A DNA stretch of 64,000 bases from Bradyrhizobium sp. AZCC 2176 (GCF_036924645.1 NZ_JAZHRX010000001.1:2728001-2792000); one strand, 5' to 3'. Counted from the first letter of the stretch, positions 1-11,848 are shown. The notes: a model not told the origin generated them from the letters alone. Translations and numbers: made by a program.

Positions 1-491
1 TAGGTTCCCGCTGTTGCGGTCGGGTGGAAGCCGCGCGCATAATGCGAAGTCGGATCGAGCGCGTTGCCGAGCCGGCAGCACACTTCATAGCCGGCCACGA
101 TCGCGGTCAGCACATCGCGCCCCGATGCGCCGACCATTTCGCCGACCGCAAACGCCGCCGGCACCACGGGCGCGCTCGGATGCAGCGAGGAGTCCGCGTG
201 GGTGTCGTCGAAATCGAGCGAATGGCCGAGTGCGCCGTTGAGCAGCGCCGCTACCGCGGGCGTCCAGGTCTTGGTGTCGCCGAACACAGTGGCCTCGCCC
301 TTGCCGTCCAGCGCCAGCGCTTCCAGCATCCCGAGCAGCGAGGGGGTGGATTCCGCATCGCGCCGCGCCCGGATCGTGCTGCCGAGAAAATCCAGCGTCA
401 GCACCTTGGCGCGTTCCAGCACCTTCGACGGGATGTCCTCGAATTTGAGGCCGGCGACATAGGCTGCAAGCGTTGCGGTTTCGTTGGCCAT
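1..491 (-). CDS. MmgE/PrpD family protein, 3' end cut off by window
   Basis: The minus-strand frame opens at an ATG at 491, with an AGGA ribosome site just upstream, and runs off the left edge without a stop, so only about 163 N-terminal residues are present. The translation begins MANETATLAAYVAGLKFEDI and contains GHSLDFDDTHADSSLHPSAP near residues 89-108. That Asp/His-rich stretch is typical of the MmgE/PrpD family, which includes 2-methylcitrate dehydratase and cis-aconitate decarboxylase-like enzymes. The substrate cannot be assigned from this part. It is transcribed away from the FUSC gene, with about 130 bp between the two starts. Confidence 0.82.
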   Translation of the reverse strand, partial: MANETATLAAYVAGLKFEDIPSKVLERAKVLTLDFLGSTIRARRDAESTPSLLGMLEALALDGKGEATVFGDTKTWTPAVAALLNGALGHSLDFDDTHADSSLHPSAPVVPAAFAVGEMVGASGRDVLTAIVAGYEVCCRLGNALDPTSHYARGFHPTATAGT

Positions 492-623
492 CGTGTTTCC
501 TCGTTTTGCCGGGCAGGGTAGGCGGGCGGATCTGAGCTTTCAAGTCGCCTTCCCGCCGCGGGCATCAGCCATGCCGAACGTCGTCTAGCACGGGCACGGC
601 GGGCAATTTCCGGAAAGCGGCGC

Positions 624-1730
624 ATGATGGCCTTCGCAAAACGCATGCTTGGATCGCTCCGCGGCCGCAAGACGCAACTGGCACTGGCGGTCAGGCTCGC
701 CGTCGCCGCGGTCGCGGCCTACGCGATCGCCCGAGCGCTGCATCTGATGCTGCCGCTATGGGCGGTACTCACCTCGCTCATCGTCACCCAGATGAGCGTC
801 GGCCGATCGTTGAAAGCGACCCGAGACTACATGCTCGGCACGGTCGGCGGCGCAGTCTATGGCGGCGCCATCGCGATGCTGATCCCGCATTCCGGCGAGG
901 GTGGCCTGCTGGCACTACTGGTGCTGGCGGTGGTGCCGACGGCCTTCATCGGCGCCATCAATCCCAGCCTGAGCGCCGCTACGGTGACGGCCGTGATCGT
1001 GCTGCTGGTTCCGGCGATGAACCACGCCAACCCGCTGGATTCCACGATCGACCGGCTGTTCGAGGTCACCGTTGGCGCGCTTACCGGGCTTGTGACTTCA
1101 TTTCTCGTGTTGCCATCACGGGCGGTCAGCCAGATTCGTATCAATGCGGCGCAGCTTCTGGAGCTGCTGGCAGCCGCGTTCGCCGAGCTGCTCGCAGGCC
1201 TGACGCGCGGGCTCGACAACGACGCCCTGCACCGCATCCAGGATGGTATCGGCACCGCGATGGCGAGCCTCCATGCGACCGGCCTGGAAGCCGAGCGCGA
1301 GCGCGCGGCGCATTTATCGTCGGGACCCGATACCGGCCCGTTGCTGCGCACCATCCAGCGCTTGCGCCACGATGTCGTGATGATCGGGCGCGCCAGCGTC
1401 GTGCCGCTGCCGGCCAATGTGCAGGCAAGGCTAGCGCGGCCACTGTCCGATGTCAGCAAAGCGATCGTCGACTATATGCGCGCGGCGGCGGTATCGTTGC
1501 AAAACGGCAGTGGCGCCGTGGACATCCGGCCTGTCGATGCGGCGCTGCAGGCCTATGCCGCTGAAGTCGCCGCGTTGCGCAGCGAGGGCCTGATCCGCGG
1601 CGTGCCCGTCGATGTCGCGGAGAGATTCTTCGCGTTGGGATTCTCGCTGGAACAGATGCGGCAGAACCTGAACGATCTCGACCGCTGCAATGCCGACTGG
1701 TGCGGGAAGCCGGCCGGCGCGACGGGCTAG
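624..1730 (+). CDS. FUSC-family inner-membrane protein (aromatic acid/fusaric acid-type exporter)
   Basis: The protein has 368 residues. The N-terminal half (about 20-180) is a series of hydrophobic segments with short loops, containing LPLWAVLTSLIVTQMSVG and a following glycine-rich helix. This matches the membrane half of the FUSC/aromatic-acid exporter family. The C-terminal half (about 180-368) is soluble and helical, as in the family. Such proteins are thought to export aromatic or fusaric acids, usually with a membrane-fusion partner, but none is encoded here, so the cargo is unknown. ATG ATG at the start gives two possible initiators three bases apart. It is divergent from the MmgE/PrpD gene and convergent with the DUF2867 gene. 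Confidence 0.8.
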   Translation: MMAFAKRMLGSLRGRKTQLALAVRLAVAAVAAYAIARALHLMLPLWAVLTSLIVTQMSVGRSLKATRDYMLGTVGGAVYGGAIAMLIPHSGEGGLLALLVLAVVPTAFIGAINPSLSAATVTAVIVLLVPAMNHANPLDSTIDRLFEVTVGALTGLVTSFLVLPSRAVSQIRINAAQLLELLAAAFAELLAGLTRGLDNDALHRIQDGIGTAMASLHATGLEAERERAAHLSSGPDTGPLLRTIQRLRHDVVMIGRASVVPLPANVQARLARPLSDVSKAIVDYMRAAAVSLQNGSGAVDIRPVDAALQAYAAEVAALRSEGLIRGVPVDVAERFFALGFSLEQMRQNLNDLDRCNADWCGKPAGATG

Positions 1731-1750
1731 CGGGCTCCTCGCAATGACGT

Positions 1751-2221
1751 TCAGCCCACTTGGCGGAGCAGGGCCGGCACGATCAGCCGGTGAAACGGCA
1801 TGATGATCGCAAGATAAGTCCGGCCGAGCCAGTTGTGCGTCTTGACCAGCGTCGTCGCGGTGACCTGCCTGACGCTGCCGGGCGGCGTCAGGTCCACCAC
1901 GACGCGAAAGTCGAGATGGCGGTCGTTGAAGCCGGCGATCAGGCGCTCCGGCGTTTCGCTGACGACCGGAAATATTCCGATCATGTCGCGGGGCGCGGCG
2001 TGTCCTGCGCCCGACGTTTTCAGCCCGAGCGGCGCGACCAGCAAATTGCGCAGCGACAACAGCGCCTCGGCCCATCGCGGCTGCCGTGCCATCATCCGCT
2101 CGGCCGCCCGGCGGGCGTCGAGATGGCGGTCGCCGATGTCAATGCAAAAAGCGTCGGCGAATTGTGCGCCGGCCAGCAGCGCATCGGCATCGACGGCAGG
2201 GGTAACTTCGCGGACGGTCAT
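1751..2221 (-). CDS. DUF2867 family protein
   Basis: This is a 156-residue soluble protein starting MTVREVTPAVDADALL. Its C-terminal half (LDFRVVVDLT, then TLVKTHNWLGRTYLAIIMPFH) is characteristic of DUF2867. The ATG at 2221 overlaps the TGA of the upstream MATE gene by four bases (ATGA), so translation is probably coupled. The open frame continues far upstream of this ATG, but that part is only a shadow of the MATE gene. No biochemical role is established for the family. The operon position suggests co-expression with the transporter. Confidence 0.8.
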   Translation of the reverse strand: MTVREVTPAVDADALLAGAQFADAFCIDIGDRHLDARRAAERMMARQPRWAEALLSLRNLLVAPLGLKTSGAGHAAPRDMIGIFPVVSETPERLIAGFNDRHLDFRVVVDLTPPGSVRQVTATTLVKTHNWLGRTYLAIIMPFHRLIVPALLRQVG

Positions 2222-3624
2222 GGGAATGCGAGCTTGCTGGCGAGGACGCGGAAGCGCAACAGCAGAAGAACCGCATAAATTGCGGTTCCGATCGACAGCC
2301 CGATCCACACGCCGACCGCGCCTGATGGCGTCCGGAAGCCGAGCCAGCAGGCGCAGGCGAAACCGATCAGCCAATAGCTGAGAATCGCGAACAACAGCGG
2401 TACCCGCGTGTCGTTCATGCCGCGCAGCGAACCGGCGGCGACGGTCTGGATAGCGTCGGCGATGAAGAACGTCGATCCGACCAGCAGCAGCGTCGCCGAG
2501 AGTTCGGCGGTCGCGTCGGTGCTTTCGCCCAGAAAGACTTGCGCGATGCCGAAGCGGCTGACGATCACGGCGAGCGTCAGGATGGCGACGAGCGCGATAC
2601 CGAGCCAGGTTGCGACATAGCCCGCGCGCCGCACCGCGCCGGCGTCGCCGCGGCCGATGGCGTGGCCGACGCGTATGGTAGCGGCCATGCCAATGCCGAA
2701 CGGCACCATGAACAGGATGGCCGCGACCTGCAATGCGATCTGGTGCGCGGCCAGCGCGGTCGTGCTGATCAGGCCCATGAGGAGACCCGCGGCGCCGAAC
2801 AGGCCGTATTCGAGCAGAAAGGAAAGTGAGATCGGCGCGCCGATGACGATGAGTTGCCACATCAGCCGCCAGTCGATGTGCCAGAAATAGCCGAACGCAT
2901 GATACTTCCGGAACGGCCGGCGATATGCGGCAAACCACAAGGCCGCCAGGAACGTGCCGAGATTGACGATGGAGGTCGCCAGCCCCGCGCCGAACAGGCC
3001 GAGCTGCGGCAGGCCGAACGCGCCATACAGCAGCAAATAGACCAGCAGCGCATTGGCCGGGATCGCGGCCAGCGTGATCCACAGGATCGGTTCGGGGCGG
3101 TTGATCGCGCTCATGAAGCCGCGGATCGCGAGGAACCACAGGGCCGGCAGGATGGTCCAGACCAGACCGGCGAGATATTCCTGCGCAAGATGCGCGGTCG
3201 TGGGCGCCTGTCCCAGCATCAGCAGGACCTGCTCGGCCCAGAACCGCAGCGCCATCAGCGGCAGCGAGATCAACAGCGCAGCCCACAGGCCGACGCGGAG
3301 GGAACGCCGGATCAAATGCGGCTTGCGCGCACCAAAAGCCTGTGCCGCCAGTGGAGCTACTGCCGACACCAGGCCCATGCCGAAGGTGAAGCTGACGAAA
3401 AGCACGGTGTGCGCCAGCGACGCCGCAGCCACGGCCTCGGCGCCGAGGCGGCCGATCATGGCAATGTCGGTCGTCATCATCGCGATCTGCCCGAGCTGCG
3501 TCAGTGCGATCGGCACCGCGAGCTTCAGCGTCTCGGCGAGTTCAATTGCGAGGTGACGGCCGGGCACGGCCGCAGAAGGGCGCTGCGCAACGGTTGCGCG
3601 TTCGATTTTGTCGAGCGAGGTCAT
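2218..3624 (-). CDS. MATE family efflux transporter
   Basis: This is a 468-residue polytopic membrane protein with about twelve hydrophobic segments, the usual length for NorM/DinF-type MATE exporters. The N-terminal stretch LAVPIALTQLGQIAMMTTDIAMIGRLG is the classic first-helix signature of the family. MATE proteins use Na+ or H+ gradients to expel cationic drugs and metabolites; the substrate here is unknown. It lies 48 bp downstream of murA on the same strand and overlaps the DUF2867 start by four bases, so gyrB-murA-MATE-DUF2867 may be one transcription unit. Confidence 0.92.
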   Translation of the reverse strand: MTSLDKIERATVAQRPSAAVPGRHLAIELAETLKLAVPIALTQLGQIAMMTTDIAMIGRLGAEAVAAASLAHTVLFVSFTFGMGLVSAVAPLAAQAFGARKPHLIRRSLRVGLWAALLISLPLMALRFWAEQVLLMLGQAPTTAHLAQEYLAGLVWTILPALWFLAIRGFMSAINRPEPILWITLAAIPANALLVYLLLYGAFGLPQLGLFGAGLATSIVNLGTFLAALWFAAYRRPFRKYHAFGYFWHIDWRLMWQLIVIGAPISLSFLLEYGLFGAAGLLMGLISTTALAAHQIALQVAAILFMVPFGIGMAATIRVGHAIGRGDAGAVRRAGYVATWLGIALVAILTLAVIVSRFGIAQVFLGESTDATAELSATLLLVGSTFFIADAIQTVAAGSLRGMNDTRVPLLFAILSYWLIGFACACWLGFRTPSGAVGVWIGLSIGTAIYAVLLLLRFRVLASKLAFP

Positions 3625-3672
3625 TGCAACAGACTACCACCGCCGAGGGTCGAAAAAGTGACGCGCTGCGGC

Positions 3673-4971
3673 CTATCCGCCGCCTCGTTCCGGCACACGC
3701 GTGATCTTCGCACCCAGCGCATTGAGCCGCTCTTCGATGCGCTCATAGCCGCGCTCGATCTGGTCGGCGTTGTTGATGGTCGAGGTGCCTTCGGCGGCGA
3801 CCGCTGCCAGCAGCATGGCCATGCCGGCGCGGATGTCGGGCGAGGTCATTGGCGCGCCGTGCAGCCGGCTCGGGCCGGCCACGATCGCACGGTGCGGATC
3901 GCACAGCACGATGCGGGCGCCCATCGAGATCAGCTTGTCGACGAAGAACATCCGCGACTCGAACATCTTCTCGAACATCAGGATCACGCCGTCGCATTGC
4001 GTGGCGGTGACGATCGCAATCGACATCAGGTCGGCCGGGAAGGCGGGCCAGGGCTGGTCCTCCAGCTTCGGCACGTGGCCGCCGAAATCGTCGTGGATCT
4101 TCATGGTCTGGCCGGACGGCACCACGAGGTCGTCGCCTTCGACGCCGCAGACGATGCCGAGCCGCTCAAAGCCCATCCGGATCGAGCGCAGATGCTCGAC
4201 GCCGGCCTTCGCGATGCGCAGCGGCGAGCGCGTCACGGCAGCGAGCCCGATCAGGGAGCCAACCTCGATATGGTCGGGCTGAATCGAATAGCGCGTGCCG
4301 CCGAGCGTCGCCGGGCCGTGCACGATGATGGTGTTGGTGCCGATGCCTTCGATCTTGGCGCCGAGCGCGACCAGGAAATGCGCGAGGTCCTGCACATGCG
4401 GCTCGGAGGCGGCGTTACGCAGATAGGTGGTGCCGTGGGCCGCGACGGCTGCGACCAGCGCGTTTTCGGTGGCGGTGACGCTGGGCTCGTCGAGGAAGAC
4501 GTCCGCGCCCTTCAATCCGGTCGCACGGAATTCCAGCCGGTGCGTTGCGGTGACGGTCGCGCCCAATTGCTCGAAGGCGAGGAAATGCGTGTCGAGGCGA
4601 CGGCGGCCGATGACATCGCCGCCGGGCGGCGGCAGCGCCACCTCGCCGCAGCGGGCGAGCAGCGGCCCGGCCAGCAGGATCGAGGCGCGGATCCGGGCAC
4701 AGAGCTCGGGATCGAGATCGGCGGCGCGGACGTCCTTGGCGTGGATATCAAGCGTATTGCGCTCTCTCCATTCGGCCGAGGCGCCGACCGAGCGGATCAG
4801 TTCGACCAGCGTCTCGGTGTCGCGGATGCGCGGCACGTTTTCCAGCGTGACCGGATGCTCGGTGAGCAGGGCGGCGGCGATGATCGGCAGCGCAGAATTC
4901 TTGTTGCCGGACGGCTCGATCGTTCCCGCAAGCCGGTGGCCGCCTTCAACGATGTATTGAATGGGCGACAC
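3673..4971 (-). CDS. murA: UDP-N-acetylglucosamine 1-carboxyvinyltransferase with Asp in the active-site loop
   Basis: The 432-residue protein starts at a GTG with AGGAC eight bases upstream. The enzyme transfers enolpyruvate from PEP to UDP-GlcNAc, the first committed step of peptidoglycan synthesis, in the cytosol. The N-terminal SGNKNSALPI (Lys24) is the conserved catalytic region, and ASILLAGPLLARCG (about 96-109) matches the family core. The catalytic loop reads PGGDVIGRRRLD, with Asp119 where E. coli MurA has Cys115. Cys-to-Asp enzymes are known to be active and resistant to fosfomycin. It follows gyrB by 15 bp and is probably co-transcribed. Whether a second, Cys-type murA exists elsewhere in the genome cannot be seen here. 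Confidence 0.94.
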   Translation of the reverse strand: MSPIQYIVEGGHRLAGTIEPSGNKNSALPIIAAALLTEHPVTLENVPRIRDTETLVELIRSVGASAEWRERNTLDIHAKDVRAADLDPELCARIRASILLAGPLLARCGEVALPPPGGDVIGRRRLDTHFLAFEQLGATVTATHRLEFRATGLKGADVFLDEPSVTATENALVAAVAAHGTTYLRNAASEPHVQDLAHFLVALGAKIEGIGTNTIIVHGPATLGGTRYSIQPDHIEVGSLIGLAAVTRSPLRIAKAGVEHLRSIRMGFERLGIVCGVEGDDLVVPSGQTMKIHDDFGGHVPKLEDQPWPAFPADLMSIAIVTATQCDGVILMFEKMFESRMFFVDKLISMGARIVLCDPHRAIVAGPSRLHGAPMTSPDIRAGMAMLLAAVAAEGTSTINNADQIERGYERIEERLNALGAKITRVPERGGG

Positions 4972-4986
4972 GGGTTGCGTCCTGCC

Positions 4987-7506
<2,520 letters not shown>

Positions 7507-7534
7507 CTAGCGCAATCTCTCTGTCCACAAGTCA

Positions 7535-9643
7535 TTGAATAAATGGTGGTTTTTTACCCTTTTTCAAGGTCTCCAAAGGCCGATTCCGGAGGCTTCGAAA
7601 AGCGCGATTCGACGGCTGATTCTGCGCCTCGGCGTGCGGATTTTTGGCAGCCGTCGCGGCGGCAAATGGCAGACCGGCGCGGATCTGCTAGAGAAGGCGG
7701 CGCGGCGGCTTGTCGTCGTTTTCTGCCGTTCGCAGCGATCCCGGGTCAGCTCTCCATTGTTCCAGCCTTCAGCAAAATATCGGCCCGATGTCGACGGCCT
7801 GCGGGCCATTGCCGTGATGCTGGTGCTGAACTTCCACGCGTTCCCGGACGCCATGTCGGGCGGCTTCATCGGCGTCGACCTGTTCTTCGTGATTTCGGGC
7901 TTCCTGATCACGGGCATCATCACGCGCGAATTGGACCTCGGCCGTTTCAGCGTTGTTGAGTTCTACAACCGACGGATCCGGCGCATCTTCCCGGCGCTGA
8001 TCGTGGTGCTCTGCGCGACATGGATGCTGGGCTGGTTCTGGATGCTGCCGCAGGCCTTTGCGCAGCTCGGCAGCGACACATTGGCCAGCGCGGCGTTCCT
8101 GGCCAATATCGCGCTGTTGCTGCAGTCCGGCTATTTCGACATCGAATCCGCCAAAAAGCCGCTGCTGCATCTGTGGTCGCTCGGCATCGAGGAACAATTC
8201 TATCTGTTCTGGCCGCTGCTCTTGATGCTCGCCGCACGCTTTCGAATGAGCATCATGGCGACGGCTGCGATGCTGGGCATCGTCTCGTTCCTGCTCAACG
8301 TGACATGGATCGGCTCACATCCGATCGCGACCTTCTATCTGCCGTTCACGCGCGCGTTCGAATTGCTGAGCGGCGCGGTGCTGGCCTGCGGCTGGATGAA
8401 CGTCAATCCGTCCAGCGTGGCGAGCAACCGGCGCGCCTGGATCGGCGTGGCGCTGATCGCTGGGGCGGCCGTCATGCTCGACAGCCACCGCGCCTTTCCG
8501 GGCTGGTGGGCGGTGCTGCCGGTCGCAGGTAGCGCGCTTCTATTGTCTGCGCCGGCGGCGTGGGTGAACCGGGTCGTGCTGGCAAGTCCGCCGCTGGTGT
8601 GGATCGGTCTGATCAGTTACCCGCTCTATCTCTGGCACTGGCCGCTATTGGTGTTCGGCGGGATCATCAAATTCGGTCCGCTGACGCTGCCTGAGCGCGA
8701 ATTGATATTGCTCGCAAGCGCGCTGTTGGCCTGGGCTACCTACCGGTTCGTCGAGATACCGTTCCGTTTCGGCCTCCCGAGCCGGCGCAAGATGGTCAGC
8801 CTCGGGGCCGGCATGGCGATGATCGCGGTCGCCGGGTCCGCAGTCATTTGGGGCCGCGGCTTCGACTTCCGGCTGCCGCCGGAAATCCGCGCCATGGCCA
8901 GCGTGCAGACGGAGAGCTTCAAGTGGCGGTTTCATGAATGCTTGCTTGATCTCGGCCGGGAAACGACGTTTGCCGACACCTGCGTCGAGCGCGATCGGCG
9001 CCCGCTGGTGCTGATATGGGGCGATTCGACTGCCGGCGCCCTGCTGCCCGGCCTGCGCAAAGCGCAGGAGGCGCGAGGCTTCGGCATCGCGCAGCTCACC
9101 TCCAGTTCCTGCATTCCGGCGCTGAACGCCGACATCGTGAGCCCGCCCAATTGCCGCGCGATGAATGACAAGGTTTTTTCGTTGCTCCGGCAGATCAAGC
9201 CCGACATCGTTCTGCTGCATGGGACCTGGGAACAACATCTCGGCAACGTGGCTGAAACGGTGGTCGCGCTGAAGAAGGAAACCCATGCCCGTGTCGTCGT
9301 TCTCGGCGGAGTGCCGGCATGGCGGCGCGGGCTTCCGTCCGAGGTGCTGAGGTATTTCATGCTTCATCGCGCGCTGATCCCGGAGCGTTCGCCCAATGCC
9401 GCACCACCCACCGCCTACGATGCCGTGATGCGCGCCCGGCTCGAGCCGCTCGGCGCGGAATTCATCTCTGCGTCGGATGTCTTTTGCAATGCGCAGGGTT
9501 GCCTGACGCGCATTGGGGACGCGGCAGCGGACATCACCGTCAGTGATCAGGTGCACCTGACCGAAAAGGGATCGGTCTTTCTGATCGACTCGATCATCGA
9601 CCGCTTGCTCGCCGGCGAAGCCTCTGCGAGCAAGCCGAGATAG
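7535..9643 (+). CDS. Membrane O-acyltransferase with C-terminal SGNH domain (OafA/YrhL type)
   Basis: The conserved region starts at YRPDVDGLRAIAVMLVLNFH, the acyltransferase-3 signature with its catalytic His, followed by about ten membrane segments (FIGVDLFFVISGFLI, SLGIEEQFYLFWPLL). The C-terminal periplasmic third has the SGNH blocks LIWGDSTAG (nucleophile Ser) and DQVHLTEKG (Asp-His). Such proteins acetylate surface polysaccharides, LPS or peptidoglycan. The first in-frame ATG (7535) gives about 80 residues of non-conserved, basic leader; the TTG at 7757 is an alternative start much closer to the domain, so the 5' end is uncertain. It is the only plus-strand gene inside the minus-strand replication block, and it ends 10 bp from the convergent repeat-protein gene. 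Confidence 0.88.
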   Translation: MNKWWFFTLFQGLQRPIPEASKSAIRRLILRLGVRIFGSRRGGKWQTGADLLEKAARRLVVVFCRSQRSRVSSPLFQPSAKYRPDVDGLRAIAVMLVLNFHAFPDAMSGGFIGVDLFFVISGFLITGIITRELDLGRFSVVEFYNRRIRRIFPALIVVLCATWMLGWFWMLPQAFAQLGSDTLASAAFLANIALLLQSGYFDIESAKKPLLHLWSLGIEEQFYLFWPLLLMLAARFRMSIMATAAMLGIVSFLLNVTWIGSHPIATFYLPFTRAFELLSGAVLACGWMNVNPSSVASNRRAWIGVALIAGAAVMLDSHRAFPGWWAVLPVAGSALLLSAPAAWVNRVVLASPPLVWIGLISYPLYLWHWPLLVFGGIIKFGPLTLPERELILLASALLAWATYRFVEIPFRFGLPSRRKMVSLGAGMAMIAVAGSAVIWGRGFDFRLPPEIRAMASVQTESFKWRFHECLLDLGRETTFADTCVERDRRPLVLIWGDSTAGALLPGLRKAQEARGFGIAQLTSSSCIPALNADIVSPPNCRAMNDKVFSLLRQIKPDIVLLHGTWEQHLGNVAETVVALKKETHARVVVLGGVPAWRRGLPSEVLRYFMLHRALIPERSPNAAPPTAYDAVMRARLEPLGAEFISASDVFCNAQGCLTRIGDAAADITVSDQVHLTEKGSVFLIDSIIDRLLAGEASASKPR

Positions 9644-9652
9644 GGCCCGCGC

Positions 9653-11848
9653 TCAATACATCTGCAGCGGCAGCACGTCGCCGCCGGGCCCGATCATCAC
9701 GCCCCAGGTATCGCCGGCGCCGATCTCGATCTGGTTGTTGCGCGCCGGCCCGCCTGCGATTTTCAGCGCATACTGGTATTTGCCCGGCGGCAGATCGATC
9801 ATCGGAGGCCTCGGCGATTGCGGACCGCCGGCACCCGCCGCGATCTTGATCGTCTGCTTGTTGATCGAAACCGTAGCGTCGCTCTTGCCGATATTGCCGA
9901 ACATCAGTTTGGACTGGCCGGGCTTCGGCACGACGTCGGCCTTGGCGGCTGCCGCCGGATATTTCTGGGCGAGATTGATCGAGGTCGCGCCCTTGTTGCG
10001 GTTGAGTTTCAGCGTCGCCGGTCCGTCGGGCGAGGCAAACGTTAGCAGCATCTGGTCAGGTTTCACGATGGCGCCTTCCGCCGTCTCCCGCCAGCCGCGT
10101 TTGCTAAGTTCGCTGCGGTAGAAGACCAGCACCGAATTGAGGGTGGCGGGAACGCTGGCCTCGAGCTCCCTGCGGAACGGTGCGTCGCTGCCCGGCATCT
10201 TTCCGGTTCCGATCGAGCGCATGGTGCGTTTGCTCGGCACCGGCAACGGTGAATCGGCCTCCGGTTCGAGAACCTCGTCGGCGGCTTTGGCGCCCGGTTC
10301 GTTGGCCTCCGGTTCGTTGGAGGCCTGAGCGGACGATCCGTCAGCCCTGGCGGCCGTTTTGGCGTTCGCCATCACCAGGCCGGTACCATCGGCGTTGACC
10401 TTGACCTTGGGCCCCATCTGCATGGCGGTGAGCGAGAACGCCTTGCCGTCTTTGGAAAAATCCATCACGACCATGTTGGCCTGGTTGATGACCGAAGGCC
10501 GCTCCTTCCAGCCCTGCGACTTCAGCACGCTGCGATAGAATGCGGCGATCGCCCTCACGCTGGAGGCGGAATCGAATCCGAGCCGGCCGTCGGCACCGTC
10601 GAATTTCACGTTTTCCGCGTTCTCCGGGAGCGGCACCGGCGTCTCGCTGTCCGCCAATGCGCGCAGCGGCGCATCCGAGAGGTTGGCGGCCTGCGCGACC
10701 CGCCGCGACTCGTCGGCGGCGATCACCTGCTTGGCCATCGCTGCGGCATCGCTCATGAACCTGGCGTCGGCCTCCTTCTTCGCCCTGGCGCGCGCGGCCA
10801 GCGCCGCCTCCTTCATCTGCGTGACGAGGCTGACGACGGTCAGGTCGTATTTGCGGCTGAGCTTTAGGACAGCGGTCTGTTCGGGCGAGGAAAAATTCAG
10901 CGTGACGTTATCCGGCGTGACGACCGCACCGGCTGTTTCTTCCATCCAGTTGCGGTCTGCAAGTTCGCGGCGATAGAACGCGAGCGTAGCAGGTAGCTCG
11001 GCGATGACGGCGACCTCGATCTCGCGGCGGATAGAGTCCGACCCGCCGGAACTTTTCGCTGTCTTGGTCGGCTTCGGCCGCGGCAGGCCGGCCATCTCGG
11101 AATCGGCCTCCAGCGCATCCGGGAGCGCAAACGGCGCGACCCGGATTTCCACGCCGGTCCGGCCGTCATCACGGCGCAGCAGCGTCAGCATGATCGGCCG
11201 CTGCCGATAGAAACCGTCTCCGTCATCATGGGTGTAATAGGCGCGCACGCCGCTCTCGACCTTTTCGTTCAGTTCCGAGTTTGGCCAGCGCGCGGCCGCA
11301 TCGGCGGCGGTGAGCGGTTTCCAGCCGATCGCGGCCAGCTCCTTGCGGAAGAAATCGATCGTCGCGTCGAAGGCGAGAGGCGCAATGCAGCCGAGATACG
11401 GCCGGTGCTGATCGAACACGATATCGGTCGCATCTGGCGGGAACGGCACGTTGGAGGTGATCCGATCGGCAGTGTAGTACACCACCGATTGATCGGGCCG
11501 GCCGAGGCCTTGTGTGAAATGAACGTTCAGTCCCTGCTGGGCCTTCTTGAAGGTAAGCAGGCTGCTCTTCTCATCGAGCGGCCGCAGGAATTGCACCCAA
11601 CCGTCGGCGGCGAGCAGCTTCTTGGTGGCCGCTGACGTCACCGGGACCACGGTCGGAACGCCGTAGCTCATACTGTAGGATTGCGTGCGGGAAGTATCTT
11701 CGACGGCGCCTTCCAGGCGCGGCAGCGTGCGGACGTCCACGATGCCTTTGTCGGCTCTCGCCGATAGCGGTGCGCCGACAGCGAGCAGGAAGATCAGCGG
11801 CAGCAGGCGCTTTCCGGCCGGGACGATCCCGCGCGCGATCTCAGGCAT
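9653..11848 (-). CDS. Secreted protein with four to five tandem modules, unrecognised family
   Basis: The 731-residue protein has a signal peptide (LLPLIFLLAVGAPLSARA, cleavage near 32) and a strong AGGAG site before its ATG. A module recurs: a P-rich start (VPFP, LPRP, VPLP, LPVP), then about 30 residues, then a helix ending FxRxxLxxxGW, followed by a short beta region. The helices are at about 166-176 (FFRKELAAIGW), 291-301 (FYRRELADRNW), 437-447 (FYRSVLKSQGW) and 576-586 (FYRSELSKRGW), with a weaker copy near 76-84. Low-complexity linkers lie at about 350-390 and 485-535. The C-terminal 85 residues (SKLMFGNIG to the end) look like a separate beta domain. Role unknown; probably periplasmic. 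It lies 141 bp downstream of recF. Confidence 0.8.
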   Translation of the reverse strand: MPEIARGIVPAGKRLLPLIFLLAVGAPLSARADKGIVDVRTLPRLEGAVEDTSRTQSYSMSYGVPTVVPVTSAATKKLLAADGWVQFLRPLDEKSSLLTFKKAQQGLNVHFTQGLGRPDQSVVYYTADRITSNVPFPPDATDIVFDQHRPYLGCIAPLAFDATIDFFRKELAAIGWKPLTAADAAARWPNSELNEKVESGVRAYYTHDDGDGFYRQRPIMLTLLRRDDGRTGVEIRVAPFALPDALEADSEMAGLPRPKPTKTAKSSGGSDSIRREIEVAVIAELPATLAFYRRELADRNWMEETAGAVVTPDNVTLNFSSPEQTAVLKLSRKYDLTVVSLVTQMKEAALAARARAKKEADARFMSDAAAMAKQVIAADESRRVAQAANLSDAPLRALADSETPVPLPENAENVKFDGADGRLGFDSASSVRAIAAFYRSVLKSQGWKERPSVINQANMVVMDFSKDGKAFSLTAMQMGPKVKVNADGTGLVMANAKTAARADGSSAQASNEPEANEPGAKAADEVLEPEADSPLPVPSKRTMRSIGTGKMPGSDAPFRRELEASVPATLNSVLVFYRSELSKRGWRETAEGAIVKPDQMLLTFASPDGPATLKLNRNKGATSINLAQKYPAAAAKADVVPKPGQSKLMFGNIGKSDATVSINKQTIKIAAGAGGPQSPRPPMIDLPPGKYQYALKIAGGPARNNQIEIGAGDTWGVMIGPGGDVLPLQMY

